64,000 bases of DNA, taken from Hyaloperonospora brassicae (lineage: Eukaryota; Oomycota; Peronosporomycetes; Peronosporales; Peronosporaceae). The stretch lies in assembly GCA_947650285.1 (NCBI GenBank), contig CANTFL010001296.1, positions 62,001 through 126,000 on the forward strand. Reading direction: 5' to 3'. Shown one piece after another: positions 11,454-22,955 of the stretch; within the stretch, counting starts at the first letter, position 1, and every line of letters starts with the position of its first letter. The notes under the pieces are model-generated. The model worked only from the letters and a program-made list of their open reading frames with translations, made no database searches and had not been told where the DNA came from. The position numbers and the translations under genes were made by a program.

Positions 11454-12633
11454 ACGATCCGGTCCTTAGAGAGAGAACAGATTGTCTATTTACTGGTTAG
11501 TGCAAGATCTCTGGTAGGTTGTTAACCACACTAGCAACGCTGGAGGGTCCAGGCATTGCCTACGGCTGGCAGCCTGGCTATGAAAGCCGGGCTGCCCTCT
11601 CGGTTCTGATATAAATATGTCGTAACATGCAGAAAGTTGGGCGCCACGCACGGCCGTGTCAGCCCTGCAATGGAGACGTTTGATGAGCGCCCGCAATTGA
11701 AGCTGAAAACTCCCCCAAATCATGGCTTCACTGGCTTGCATCGGGATTTTCGCATTGTGAAAAACTCTGTCCACGCGGTGTTGCCAGAGCATTGTGATGA
11801 TGACGGTCCCTGCGACCTCCCAGATCGTCCTCCAGGCCGTGGCGAATTGATCGATGTCGTCTGGGTATCTGACTAACAGCATTGCCGTGACCTGCGGCGA
11901 AATGCGTGGTACTCTACAGTTTGCGCAGTGCTCGAGCCAATCCAGTATATGGTGAGGCTTATGAGGTGTGCTCTCCCAATGACTGATGAGCCGTGCCCAG
12001 ATTGCCTGTGCACGGGTACATTCCCAAAAGAGATGCTCCTGGGTCTCCTTCTGTCCGACACATTCTCGATACGTGCAAGACCCGTCCGGAGGCCGGTCCT
12101 GATACCAAAAGTTTAGCTGACCGGTAGCGTGGCGGTATCGTGTCCATAGCTGATATTCCGTCACCGCGTGTCCGTGACCCCATAGATGAGCCGGCGAGAC
12201 ATCGAGAGCTGCGCGTTGCCAACGGTTATGCTGGCTCTTGGTGCCCAGTCTATCAATGACCTGCTTCAGCGGTGTCGCAAGACACCGCTTAGCCGACTTG
12301 AAAGCTTGCCGTTTCAGGAACGAGAAGACGTGATGATTGGGAACCGTTAGCGGAGCGGACCATGGAAAGCGGTGGACCTGTGGGTTGGAAAAAAAGACGA
12401 CCCCATTTCGGATGAGCCTGCACTCCGCGAGTTGGGTGATTTCCTGCGTTTTTCCTTGGACCCGCGGCGGTTCCCCGTCGAAAACCCATGAAATGCCATT
12501 CTGGCATTGAATGAGCTCCCAACGCTGAGGGTGAATAGAATTGTCCGAGCCAGAAGTGCCCCGAACCCTACCCGGCCCGACCGGCACCCAAGTGATGGCT
12601 TGTGTGAAAGGGGGCTGAACGATCCGGTCCTTA
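11454..12633 (-). mobile_element. 5'-truncated L1-like LINE in left arm, with 15-bp TSD
   Basis: The direct repeat ACGATCCGGTCCTTA at 11454-11468 and 12619-12633 brackets the insert 11469-12618. The right arm (near 42050-42075) has one uninterrupted copy, i.e. the empty site. The minus-strand frame (stop near 11490, open to the 5' truncation) encodes the C-terminal part of a LINE ORF2: a zf-RVT-like zinc knuckle (CTYREC...EHLFWEC, CX3C-HX4C), then a helical region ending TYQRSCTNQ. Endonuclease and catalytic RT are missing. There is no clear poly(A); the 3' end is a short C/T-rich tail. The insertion post-dates the duplication of the arms. Confidence 0.87.
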
Positions 12634-12674
12634 CCTCTCTCTGTCTCACTCTGTCTCACTCTCTCTCTCTCTCT

Positions 12675-12920
12675 CTACCACCAGAAGTTTATCTGCTGAT
12701 TTGAACTCCACCATCCCTTGGTCTGATCTACAGTCGCCGTTGAAGAGCAGTCGATGCCAAGTTCATCTTGCACCGGCAGCTTGGCAGGAGCCCTGAACGT
12801 TCGCCAATACAAGTCAAGTCCACCAGTCTTCGCGTTTATGGATGGACACGACGTCGATGAAGCTAACAGTGCTCTTTCAGCTTCGGTGCCTAACGTTGAA
12901 GACGAAAGCGAGAGCAGCAT
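12675..12920 (-). CDS. Conserved small ORF, copy 1 (unrecognised)
   Basis: An 81-aa frame whose first ~69 residues (MLLSLSSSTLGTEAERALLA...) match 41765-42028 at all but one residue. A one-base difference near the end gives different tails, and the sequence continues into a GA/CT microsatellite. Same strand as, and upstream of, the secreted-protein gene. It could be a small gene, a first exon or transcribed noncoding sequence; I recognise no domain. Confidence 0.3.
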   Translation of the reverse strand: MLLSLSSSTLGTEAERALLASSTSCPSINAKTGGLDLYWRTFRAPAKLPVQDELGIDCSSTATVDQTKGWWSSNQQINFWW

Positions 12921-13014
12921 ATAAGGATTGCAGCATGGACGCTCAGATCGACTGTCCTGTCATTGAAGCAGTCCTCCACCTCGCAGCCATTTGTTAGCAT
13001 TACAGCAGATCACT

Positions 13015-13015
<1 letters not shown>

Positions 13016-13046
<31 letters not shown>

Positions 13047-13047
13047 A
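13016..13047. repeat. (AAC)n microsatellite
   Basis: About ten AAC units. The right-arm counterpart at about 41637-41670 is an interrupted (TTG)n with GTC variants, confirming homology with independent drift. Confidence 0.9.
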
Positions 13048-13687
13048 TGATAGACAAACGCTACAACACTACCGCTTCACCGACGCAGTTTTTGGAGGTG
13101 GCATCGCGAGGCATTACACGTAATTAGCCCAATACGATCTCAGTTCACCCACATTTGCACAACTGTTGCTCCTTATGTCAAATCAGAAGACACCTCGCCA
13201 AGTGTCCAGATACTACAGTACACGCTTTCACCACTGCAAAAGGATTTGCTTTGTGCAGCGCATCTCGGTACGAGGGCACACGACGATGACGACACAGTTC
13301 GAGTATTGTCATCGACGTGCTCCCTCGTACGTCGTACAAATATGTGCTGTGCCTCGAGACGAGTGTCACTTTGCACGATGCTGTCTCGGTCGCTTTTTGA
13401 ATTCAAGTCACGACTGCCTTCAGAAGGTGCGACACAAGAAAGATCATCAGTAGCCAACTATGCGGCCATTACGTCTGTATCGTCAATCCTGTTTCCTTAC
13501 CACACGGTATTGTACCCACCACCTCTTTGACCAAACGGTTTCTGACTTCCTCGACACCGCGTGAACAGACACTTAAACGAGCTCTTGTGCAAAACATGTA
13601 CCGCAAATCGCCACGATAGTGTCACGGCCGCAGCACATCCATCCAAGCCCAAACACGTCCGTCATCATCTGGTGGGATCGCCACTTG

Positions 13688-14150
13688 TGTAACGGGGCAC
13701 GCTCTAGCCAGATAACTGGCGAGACTTTGTGGTGACTAAACACAAGGCTGCGTACTCCCGACGTCCCGTACACGTGGCGAGGAAGCGCAACCGAAGCAAA
13801 CAGAACCTGAAAGCTCTGTCTGAGGAAAAGTAGAACTGTGTTTAATATAGTTAAGTTTCTTTACTAAACCATTTTTGTCTTCATCTAACTTTATTAAACT
13901 ACAATCTCCAATGTGGGTCTCTTGTTCACCACCCATTGCGTGCGTCCAGCAGCGATTGGTGGAACATCTAGTGTATGTACCGTGTACATCAGCCAAGAAG
14001 TGGATCAACCACGAATATCATCCTCGGGGGTAATATTCTGCCAACATTACCTATTTTCAAGTCATGTCAATCGAATATTATCCAAATAGATTATAATCGA
14101 AAATTGACACATTCGTATCAATTTTTATGTAACGGGCTCACCCCATTACA
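13688..14150 (-). repeat. Gypsy A 3' LTR
   Basis: 463 bp. Its left end is the exact limit of homology between the inverted-repeat arms. The adjacent polypurine tract (minus strand AAAGGGGGGTGA, about 14151-14163) marks this as the 3' LTR of a minus-strand element. It contains imperfect versions of the hairpins seen in the other LTRs. Confidence 0.9.
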
Positions 14151-14479
14151 TCACCCCCCTTTACCATCATCCAATCTAGAAAGTGATCTGAGTTGATTGA
14201 TGACAGACTGACCACCGTTGGGCCGCTCTGTGGGAAAGGGAGCACTTGGTGGTTCGGACCAACTCATTCCACCTTTTCAGCGCATGACGAGTTCGTCCAT
14301 GCGCTGCGCGAACAAGACCGCCGCTTATGCAGCTGCACGGATGCGTGCATCCGGAGAGCAAGCAGTTCAAGACTCTGCAGCAGTCGTCGAATCGCCTGCT
14401 GCTGTCAATATAGAAACATGCGATACACAATGTTGCAGGAGCAAGTGGTCATCCACTTGCAGCTCTTTCATCCCCAGCT

Positions 14480-15271
14480 ATGGCTGCGGCTGGTAGTCCC
14501 ATGGACGTCGACCTCAATATTGAAATGATCTATTCGGGCGAGTCGGACCCTTCATCCGACTCGAAGTCTCCCGCAAAGCCCGGCTGCAACGCTGTGGGTG
14601 CGGACACGACGACTGCTGTACAACGTGGCAGTATCGACAAGACTCTGCGCCATGAGATGTTCGGTTCGTCTGACGAGTTTGAGTACTCGTCGCAGGTATG
14701 GAACCGATCGCGCTCGCATTTTTATGAGGCGAGTACGCAACACGAGGACGTTAGTCGTCGTGATGATGCCGATGACTCTTCGCGGAGTCATCGAAGACGT
14801 AGCGAGCCCAGTGATTGCGGCGATAGCAGTGCCGTTTGTTATGCCGGCACCGCGCAAGAGAAGGAGGATCGTGTAGTATCAGGATCTGCTCCTGAGCTTA
14901 GGCCATGGATTCCTTCTCAGCGCAACCTTAAGCAGTAGTATCGTTATACCACAGGGAGCTGTCTAATTCCACTCCTTGATTCGTCAAGACTCCAAGGTCG
15001 TGGTACCAGTGCGAGTGGTTATCGCACTGGACATGAGTATTACATCGAATTCTCTTTCATACATCGATGGTACCACGACGATAGAAACCGAGACGAAGTT
15101 CCGTTGGTGCAGGCGTGGAACTCTTTCATCGGCAGCATTAGCATGTTGGCCGTGCCGCTTGGATGAACAAATATTTTGTAGCTCGCAATAGGTTTACACA
15201 GAAGTCTTTAGCTGGTGCCCGATATAGGTTGCACTGGTTGTCCAGAGATGCAGGTTCACCTTGCTTCTCGT
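14480..15271 (+). pseudogene. Decayed opposite-strand ORF of gypsy A (N-terminal part)
   Basis: The frame at 14480-14938 matches the N-terminal part of the 534-aa plus-strand ORF of gypsy B: both share IYSGESD, a Ser/Asp-rich stretch and R..(M/L)FGS.DE. After a frame break, recognisable blocks continue (HRWYHDDRNRDE against [21 protein letters not shown] against ARYRLHCLS) up to the copia insertion. Homology then resumes to the right of the copia at about 20542-21300. Protein-level blocks survive where bases differ, which suggests the ORF was once translated and selected. Confidence 0.7.
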
Positions 15272-15630
15272 TAATAGCTTTGGCTCTCTGTCGGTAGCAA
15301 TCGTAGCGAAGCACAGAGTGTGACAGACACAAAGATAAGAGGAACAAGTTGTTGGTGTGTGGTAAATATCAAAGTGATAATCGTTATCGTTGTCAGTCAT
15401 TCATAACATGCAATCAACGTGCTTGTAGCACGAGGAGGAACGTTAACACGAAAACCCCCTTTAACCGTCTTGACTCTTGCAGACCCCGTCAATCCCAAGC
15501 AATCAATCAGGTGACAGGTCGCACATTACTTGGAGCCGCCGATCATTTCCAGTCTCTTCGTTCAAGACCACGCCGTTAGACTATAACGTAAGCTTCCCTT
15601 TTCCAGGATATTTCTAGAAAATCACTCATA
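15272..15630 (-). repeat. Copia 3' LTR
   Basis: 359 bp, matching 20180-20536. Most differences lie in the first ~20 bases; the remainder differs at about eight positions. Confidence 0.88.
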
Positions 15631-15714
15631 CTCCCGCGAAAAATCACTCTTATGGTTTTCCTCTTCGCGTTCTCGTCACATCAAGTACAGCTGGAATATA
15701 TCTCGTATTAGTCG

Positions 15715-17200
15715 CTATCTCAACGTTTCGAAACGTTGCGGTCCGAGAGCCTTTGTAAACACGTCGGCAATTTTATCTTCAGTCGGAACATAATTGATCG
15801 TAAAATCCTCGATCTCGACCATTTCTGCAATCGTGCTACTTTTCGTTGCGTAGAGTATCGACCCGTCATAATTACCGACACTTAAGCAGATCGTAAGTGT
15901 GCTCTGGTTATCCATGCGTAAGTCTCCTGACAGCTGACTTAACTTCAGATTATTGATCAGTTTTCGAGCCCAGACAAATTGTTCGACGCACATACTAGCG
16001 GCAAGCAACTTCGACTTGCATGTATCGTTTGTTAGCGCTTTTGTGTCTTACATTTGAAACGAAAGCTGCATCCGTTTAATTGAAGCACAAAACCAGTCAC
16101 AGGCCGAGTGGTATTTGGACAATTTGCATGATCTGAATCGCTGTATGCCCCACCATCAATCCATTTCTTGGTACAGCTTTATCGAGCAAATAACACAATC
16201 CGATTGTTCTTGTTTCTTTTCAATAGCGTAACACACGCTTTGCTCAAGCGTAATTTTCCGCTGTGTAAGCATTGGTGAGTTGACCGAGACTTCGGACTGC
16301 ATTCGCGATATCGGCTCGCGTGTATGTCCTCAGATACTGCAGCTCACAAATCAATTCCCGATATGGCACATTCGAGTCGTTGATTTTGTTACTGTCTGTC
16401 TCCTTGACCAATATCTTTTCATTTTGCATCTGTGGTGAACGCACAGTCTTGGCTTGATCCATTTGAAATCGATGCAGTATTAGATCAACGTACGCTGTTT
16501 GAGAGAGACATAATATCACACCAGACCTGTAATGAATCTCCGATCCAAGAAGGTATGAAACGCGACCCATATCCTTCAATACGAATCACTCACGCAAGCC
16601 GGCGATAGTTCTATCTATGTCACTCGGAGCTCGTATAATCAGCATGTCATCAACATACACAGTGACAAGAATAATCCGCTCATCATAATGTTGATAATAC
16701 AATTCCACATCGCAAGCGCACCGTTGGAACCCTTGTTTCATCAAGCGAGCGTGCAAAGTCTGATATCACCGCCTTGCCGCCTGATTCAGACTATAGAGAC
16801 CTTTATTTAATAGACAAACGAGTTCAGTACCGTCATTAAAGTACTTTGGTTTTGCCATATATATCGTCACCCCGATCAGCCAGCTCTTGAGAAACGCTGT
16901 TTCAACATCAACGTGCCTGGCTTCGAATGCTGAGAGCATTGCAATCATCAGCATCAAGAGATCAGTTGATATACGCACAATGGACGCATAAGTCCTGTCG
17001 TATTCCATTTCAGCATGCTGTTTAAAACGATGAATTACAAGTATTGCCTTGTAGCGCAAGCTATTGCTGTCCTCATTCCGTTTAATACGTAGCACCCACA
17101 TAGATGTGAGAATTTCAGCTGGTGTGTCCCGGTTACATTTTGGGCGATGCATAAGGATCCAAGTTCCATTCAGCAATAGAGAATCAAATTTTGCTTTCAT
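15715..17200 (-). pseudogene. Copia reverse transcriptase and RNase H (decayed)
   Basis: Minus-strand pieces: 16766-17200 carries the copia RVT_2 start (LNGTWILM..., ending GLYSLNQAARR); 16244-16579 carries SYLLGSEIHY and the downstream RT thumb; 15715-16008 carries the RNase H end (VPTEDKIADVFTKAL). The catalytic stretch between the first two pieces is interrupted by stops (about 16580-16765). Not functional. Confidence 0.85.
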
Positions 17201-17829
17201 AGCCGCCTTTCACTCTTGCATTTGAGGACATCGTACGGCCTCTTCCACTGTGGCTAGTTCATCACCCATTACATCCTTTACCATCATCTGATAACCAATC
17301 AGCCTGACATTCAACCGTATGTCACGAGTTGACCGCCTTGTAGGCGTTTGTAAAGCTGTAGTTAATGATAGCTGTTGTTTAGACGACTCTGTTCTTGTGC
17401 GTGCTTGGGCTCGAGCTGGTGCATTACGATACCAAACGGGATGGTTCAGTTACAGCTGCTCCTTGTTTCGCCACTCGCGAGTTGTGTAATGACATTCTTG
17501 TTCATCCACTTCCAACGCGTCACTACTCGACGATTCCGCTCTCCTTAACACATGAGCGTCATTATTAGCCGCTCATTCCCTGTGTCCTACAGTAACTACC
17601 CTAGGTAGATTTGATTCCACTGTTTGTGCTGCACCACTACGTACACCTTTTTTACCACATATTCCACTGGCATAGGTACAAACGGAATTTTGTCGTACAT
17701 TCCATGTTGCCCTTTGATTATTGCCGTCAAATACTTCTTGCTCACTGTTATGTCCTTTCGGAAGTGTACGTCTCGAGCTTCCACTGTACCGCCATTCCTA
17801 AGATGGAGGAACCGATACCCGGTAGACGC

Positions 17830-18861
17830 TTAAGCTAATCCAAGATGCAATGCTGGATCGGCCTTCACACTTAGCTTCGTTTATCTTCTCTCCTTTCGCA
17901 CATGAATGAATCCCACTCATCCGCATACCTTGATCTTTCCCACATCAGGTTTTCGGCCAAGAAAGTTTTTGAACGGGGTTTTTCCCTTCAATGATCTCGT
18001 TGCGCTCATGTTGTCAATGCCCACAGTGTACAGAAGTACTTCCGGCCACATACGTGTAGGGAGATCCGCAGCATGCATCGCCGCGCGCAATCTATTCACC
18101 AATACACCGTTGAGTTTTTCTGCCAGCACATTCTCTTTTGATGTGTATGGATGCGTGGGTACAAATCAGACGCCTTTTCCCACAATAAACATTTTTAGTT
18201 CAGCATTAACAAACTCACCACCACCATCGCTAGTGAATATATGAACATGATGTCCTTGTGTCAGCGTTTCAGTCACCAACCGTATAATTTTACTGCTCTA
18301 TTCTACTTTTACCTTTAACGGATAACATCACTTGAATCGTGAGCCTTCATCGTGAATCAGCTGAAAGTATCGATTCTCTTTAACTCCGTGTTAGTGCTTA
18401 CCCATGTCAAAGACATCGGATACGATTCTTCCGTAGTTCAATATTGTACGCTTTTTTCTGCGCTTGCCTTGTATGACATTCGTTTATGGTTTGCTGATAT
18501 ACATCTTAAGCATGTGAACCGCTGTGTAAAGAGCTCTCTTGGTGTTTCCATACCGCGGATAACATTGTTATCAGCCATGTACTTCACGGTTGATATGTTC
18601 TAAACGCTCGTGCCATCGCATCAACGCACTTGCATCAGCATAAAGTGTCAACAGAAATAAAGCATCATCCACGACCAATGTCTCCGATGATTGCAGCCAG
18701 CAGTGGTCGCCGTTCATTAGGAACTCTAGCCGCTCTGATCCACGATCTAACCAAATCCTTCTCGGGGTCATAGTTGGCGGACTAAATGAGGGGACCCACT
18801 TTTTCTTTTCCATACTTCCGAGACTTATCAGATTGGTTGATCCTCGCGAAGCATATTCCAC
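17830..18861 (-). pseudogene. Copia integrase region (decayed)
   Basis: The 18571-18861 frame ends with the GAG-pre-integrase signature (LMRWHERLEHINREVHG). The 17917-18129 frame is the end of the integrase core (LAEKLNGVLVNRLRAAMHAADLPTRMWPE...), typical of copia. The stretch between them is frameshifted. Confidence 0.82.
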
Positions 18862-18957
18862 GTCATCTAATTACACAAGTATCATCTCCGTCGTATGAGA
18901 GTTCATAGCGGGTACAAGCACTGATCGATTCATTGAGCCTTTTGTCTTCTGACCTGT

Positions 18958-20060
18958 CTACACTGTAAACTGTACTTTAAACCTCTTCAGGTTAGTGATC
19001 CGGTCGCGCTCCATGCACACATGAGTAGTGCTGCCGCAGTCCAGAATCCATGTCCAAGAGTTCCCGTCAATTTTCTTCTTCATTACCATGGTTACAATTG
19101 CAGATGATTCTTCGTCGCTGTCACATCTGCTCAATCCTTGGTCGAAGTTACCTTTTATCAAGCTTGTCGATGTCTGTGCTGCCTTTCGCTCATTTCTTCC
19201 TTGGTGTCTCTTGTCTTTTTTTCTCGTGTTGAATTTGTCTCGATTGTTTTCGTGGGACTTTATCTGCTTCTTTTTGAAGTGCCAACAGTCCCTGCGAAAA
19301 TGACCGTTTTTACCACAGTGAAAGCACTTGAACTTTTTGCCTGTCTTGACACCTCCTTGACTTGATGGATACCTGGACAAATTGACGACCTTCGTGACTA
19401 CAGCTCTTGTGTCACCGTCGATCACACCAGTAGTTTGATCCACCATCTTGTCGCTCTTGTCACGTGACCGTAGCGCATTCATGACCTGTTGGAGCGTTGG
19501 TGGGTTACCTTGTCTTTTTGGCAGATCAAATTGTTCAATCAATTCTCGATGGGTTATTGCGACACCCATGAGAAGTAGTCGTGCCATTTCATCGTCAGTA
19601 ATGTTGTGCTCAGTTCCCATGTTCTGCAATTGCTGTCGCAAGCTTGCCATCTTCTTTAAGTATGCCAGCATAGATTCCCCACGGTGATGCGAGTATTGAT
19701 AAAGTTGTCGCCGCAACAGTACTGCACAGAAAAAGTTACGCTGAGTATTGTCAGCCACCAGTGACGCCCACATCTCAGCTGCTGCTGCCATCGAACACAC
19801 TTTCGTTGCATCGTCATTTTGACATCCGCGTAACCCACCTAAAATTGTAGCCCGCGCAAACCGATCTCTGTCGTCAAACTGTATCTGTAGTGCTTATTCC
19901 GAGGCGTGTCGCGTCTCCATCCCAGCAACGACACCCCAGATTTGACGTCCACCAAGGTATAGCTCTATTTCAGCTTGGTATAGCTCAAATGTTCCCTCGA
20001 AGCGCGGAGGTTTGTTAATTCCTCGCATTAATCGATTTTGTAATACCATTATATTCCTAC
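18958..20060 (-). pseudogene. Copia gag and protease start
   Basis: The 18958-19800 frame (280 aa) has a UBN2-type gag helical region (LLRRQLYQYSHHRGESM...), a CCHC knuckle (CFHCGKNGHFRRDC) and the protease start WILDCGSTTHV with the catalytic Asp. Upstream, gag continues to about 20060 (RGINKPPRFEGTFELYQAE...) but is broken by a stop and a frameshift. Confidence 0.85.
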
Positions 20061-20179
20061 AGATGATGCATCAGCACCAGGAACACCTCCGACGCCAGTT
20101 CCGCTCAACGTATTCAATTTCTTGTTGGTCTGACTGAACACTCGTTTGCTTTAGCCAAGAGAATTGAACTTATTACCTA

Positions 20180-20536
20180 ACACATTTAGCGCTCTGTCGG
20201 TAGCAATCGTAGCGAAGCACAGAGTGTGACAGGCACAAAGATAAGAGGAACAAGTTGTTGGCGTGTGGTAAGTATCAAAGTGATATTCGTTATCGTTGTC
20301 AGTCATTCATAACATGCAATCAACGTGCTTGTAGCACGAGGAGGAACGTTAACACGAAAACCCCCTTTAACCGTCTTGACTCTTGCAGACCCCGTCAATC
20401 CCAAGCAATCAATCAGGTGACAGGTCGCACATTACTTGGAGCCGCCGATCATTTCCAGTCTCTTCGTTCAAGACCACGCCGTTAGACTATAACGTAAGCT
20501 TCCCTTGTCCAGGATATTTCTAGAAAATCGCTCATA
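20180..20536 (-). repeat. Copia 5' LTR
   Basis: 357-bp partner of 15272-15630, followed by the right TSD copy CTCGT. Confidence 0.88.
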
Positions 20537-22777
20537 CTCGTGGGGCGAAATTCGTCAGAGTTGTGTTGGCATCTCTGTTCGCGCCCCTAGGAAGCCGTTC
20601 CTCCTTAACCAGCCGTATTGGAGATCGCGCCTCTCTTCTGAGATGTATAAAGGGATTTATACATTGCAATCCATTTACCAACGCGCCGAGCGTTTGTTTG
20701 ACGATGCTCTCCATTATCAAAGGATGTCTCTCGTCGTACTGCTCGATGAGACCAGGGACATCCAACATCAGATGAGAGCGGGGCTTTTTGCTGTTCCACA
20801 AGGGTGCGTACCCTCGCCACTGGAAGAGGTAAGTCGTCCTTGCTCCTAAATCGTCACGTTGGTTCAAGATACGCTCCACAAGGAAGCGTTGACCAGCATT
20901 TGAGTCCATCAAAGGATGTGGATGAGTAGGAAAACCCTCCTTTAAGTCGTTTGACTCACCATCTAGATCGAACACAAGATGGATCGTACATCCCTATTTT
21001 TTGCGAGAATTTGAGCACGAGAGGGACAGACGGGACGCTCTGACCGATTCTGTGCGGAAGAACCGCAATGATTAGGAGGCCGATCGTGCGAAGGATCGTG
21101 CTGAGTACGCCCTCGCATAGCTTCAGGTCTAGCGGGATGTTTTTCTCATTTAGGAGCTGGCGACAGCTCGCAGGGAGATCTATCAGTGAAATGGAGAGAT
21201 CTACTCACTCCGCGTTTAGACTGATCGTCTGGAGCGCGAGCGCAAGTATTCGATGGAGAATCTAGAGTGTGGGGGCTATCTACCTCTTCGGAAGAGTCCT
21301 CTTACTGATAGTACGGGTGGAGGCGACCCACGTAAAACGTAGGATGCGTATGCATCCTACGTTGCAGATCAATCGTGTATGCGTTGCCTTGTTGACGCAG
21401 CACGGGAAATGGGCCGGTGTACTTGGGCAGTAGTTTACTGCTGCCCACATCAGTCACTGTGTGTCGAGGAAGATTTACCGTCGATAGTAGGACTAAGCCG
21501 CCTTCGACAAATGAATGTACATTTGAACTTCCATTCTTGTCAGCGTTCCGTTTCTGCCAGTAAACCGCGTGAGTGATGGAGTCGTGTACGAAACAGAACA
21601 CAGCTTCTCGAGACAGCAGAAATCCTACTGATGACGAGACATTGTTCTGTTTAGTCCGCCCTGTGCTAACTGCAGAACGAGTACTAACCACTTTCTGCTC
21701 ATCAGCGAGGGTTTTATCATCCTCGCTGGAATAGTCGTTGGCGACGCTGAAAATACCAGCATCGTCATCATCATCATCTGAATCAATAATAACGTCATTG
21801 ATATTATTGAGATGTGCATCTTCTTCTTCTTCTTCTTCTTCTTCGATGTATACATGATCGACATCGGCATCATATGTGACGACGTTAGCGCCGACACGTG
21901 ATGGGAAAGAGGCAAAACGGTTGTTGATCGAGCGCGTCTCTACCCATGTTATCCAAGAGTCACACTCTAGTAGGATGGGCAGACGTGGATGGCTTACGCC
22001 ATTCACGAACAAATGTGTGTGATGGGTTGAAGCAATCACCAAATTATTGATAACGAATTCCACCGTCGGTAGGTACTCTGTCTAGCTCGACAACGAGTGT
22101 AAATGTCCTCGAAGAAATCCTTCGAGGACACGGTTCGCACGTTCTGTCTGACCATCCTAAAACAGATGGTCAGATGTTGACATCTTCAAGCGTGTTTCGA
22201 GCGATCAGAACACGAATTGTGAAAACTCCGCCGTAAACCGAGGATCACGGTCGTACACGAGTTCTCGGTGTAACCCGTGGAGGCGAAATATTGTGTCGAT
22301 AACGACACGAGCACAGTTCTGTGCCGTTAACGACTTGGGTACTTCAGCAAGATGCACCATCTTACTGAACCGGTCAACGAACACAAGAATACCATTATTC
22401 ATGTAATCGTCTTCGAGTAAACTGAAGACGAAGTTGATGGAACCGGACTGTCAGCACTCTGCCGGTACAGGCATAGGCTGTAAAAGTGCACGGGATGAAA
22501 TATCGGGCTTCACCCGTTGGCAAACCTCGCAAGCAGGGATGTACTCGGACAAAATGATTCTGACAGGGCCAGTTAAATTCAGGACTTTACGCAAGGTAAG
22601 TATTGTCTCTACCACGATGTCCACATGTTGGGGCATCGTGACTCTCATACATGATGCGCAAGCGCAAATGTTTGTGAGCAAAGACGATGACACGGGCGTT
22701 TCGCCGGCAACGGCTATGTAATATAGCATCCCATTTCGTGTAGTATACCGATCCGATGAAGAAAGGTACAAAGCCAT
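20537..22777 (-). pseudogene. Gypsy A integrase and chromodomain (decayed)
   Basis: Three pieces: 22205-22777 (zinc-binding C..C and the first part of the DDE core, VFVDRFSKMVHL), 21302-22063 (integrase C-terminal part with an Asp/Glu-rich insertion and TFYVGRLHPYYQ), and 20532-20975 with a chromodomain-like block ([13 protein letters not shown]...YLFQWRGY). Stops and frameshifts separate them. The chromodomain suggests chromatin-directed integration, as in chromoviruses. Confidence 0.85.
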
Positions 22778-22955
22778 AATGGTTTCAATGATTTACGAGT
22801 TGGATTTATCAGAGGATCCATCAAGCGCAGAAGATCCTTGTGTTATACGTAGGACTTCCCTACGTCGTCAGGCAACGTTGACAACGGCACACTGGCTGTA
22901 AATATCGCAACAATGGGCTTATCCTCACTGTTGAATAGAGCGCCCGGCTCAACAT

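Larger units (their letters stand above)
8682..13687. repeat. Left arm of large inverted repeat
   Basis: Read on the minus strand, this segment matches 41247-44833 on the plus strand with about 1-2% mismatches in flanking noncoding sequence. The outer homology edge is at about 8682 (pairs with 44833) and the inner edge coincides with the first base of the gypsy A LTR at 13688 (pairs with about 41247). Relative to the right arm it has an extra LINE (11469-12618 plus TSD) and about 250 bp around 13270-13560. It carries a secreted cysteine-rich protein gene and a conserved small ORF. A third, partial copy in the same orientation lies at about 50340-51434. Confidence 0.92.
15272..20536 (-). mobile_element. 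Ty1/copia element nested in gypsy A, TSD CTCGT
   Basis: 5265 bp with LTRs at 15272-15630 (3') and 20180-20536 (5'), roughly 95-97% identical by eye. The host 5-mer CTCGT is at 15267-15271 and 20537-20541, and gypsy sequence homologous to 31320-31335 continues across the site. Gene order on the minus strand is gag, protease, integrase, RT, RNase H (copia order). The TSD implies termini of TA...TA rather than TG...CA, which is unusual and worth checking. All genes carry stops or frameshifts. Confidence 0.92.
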
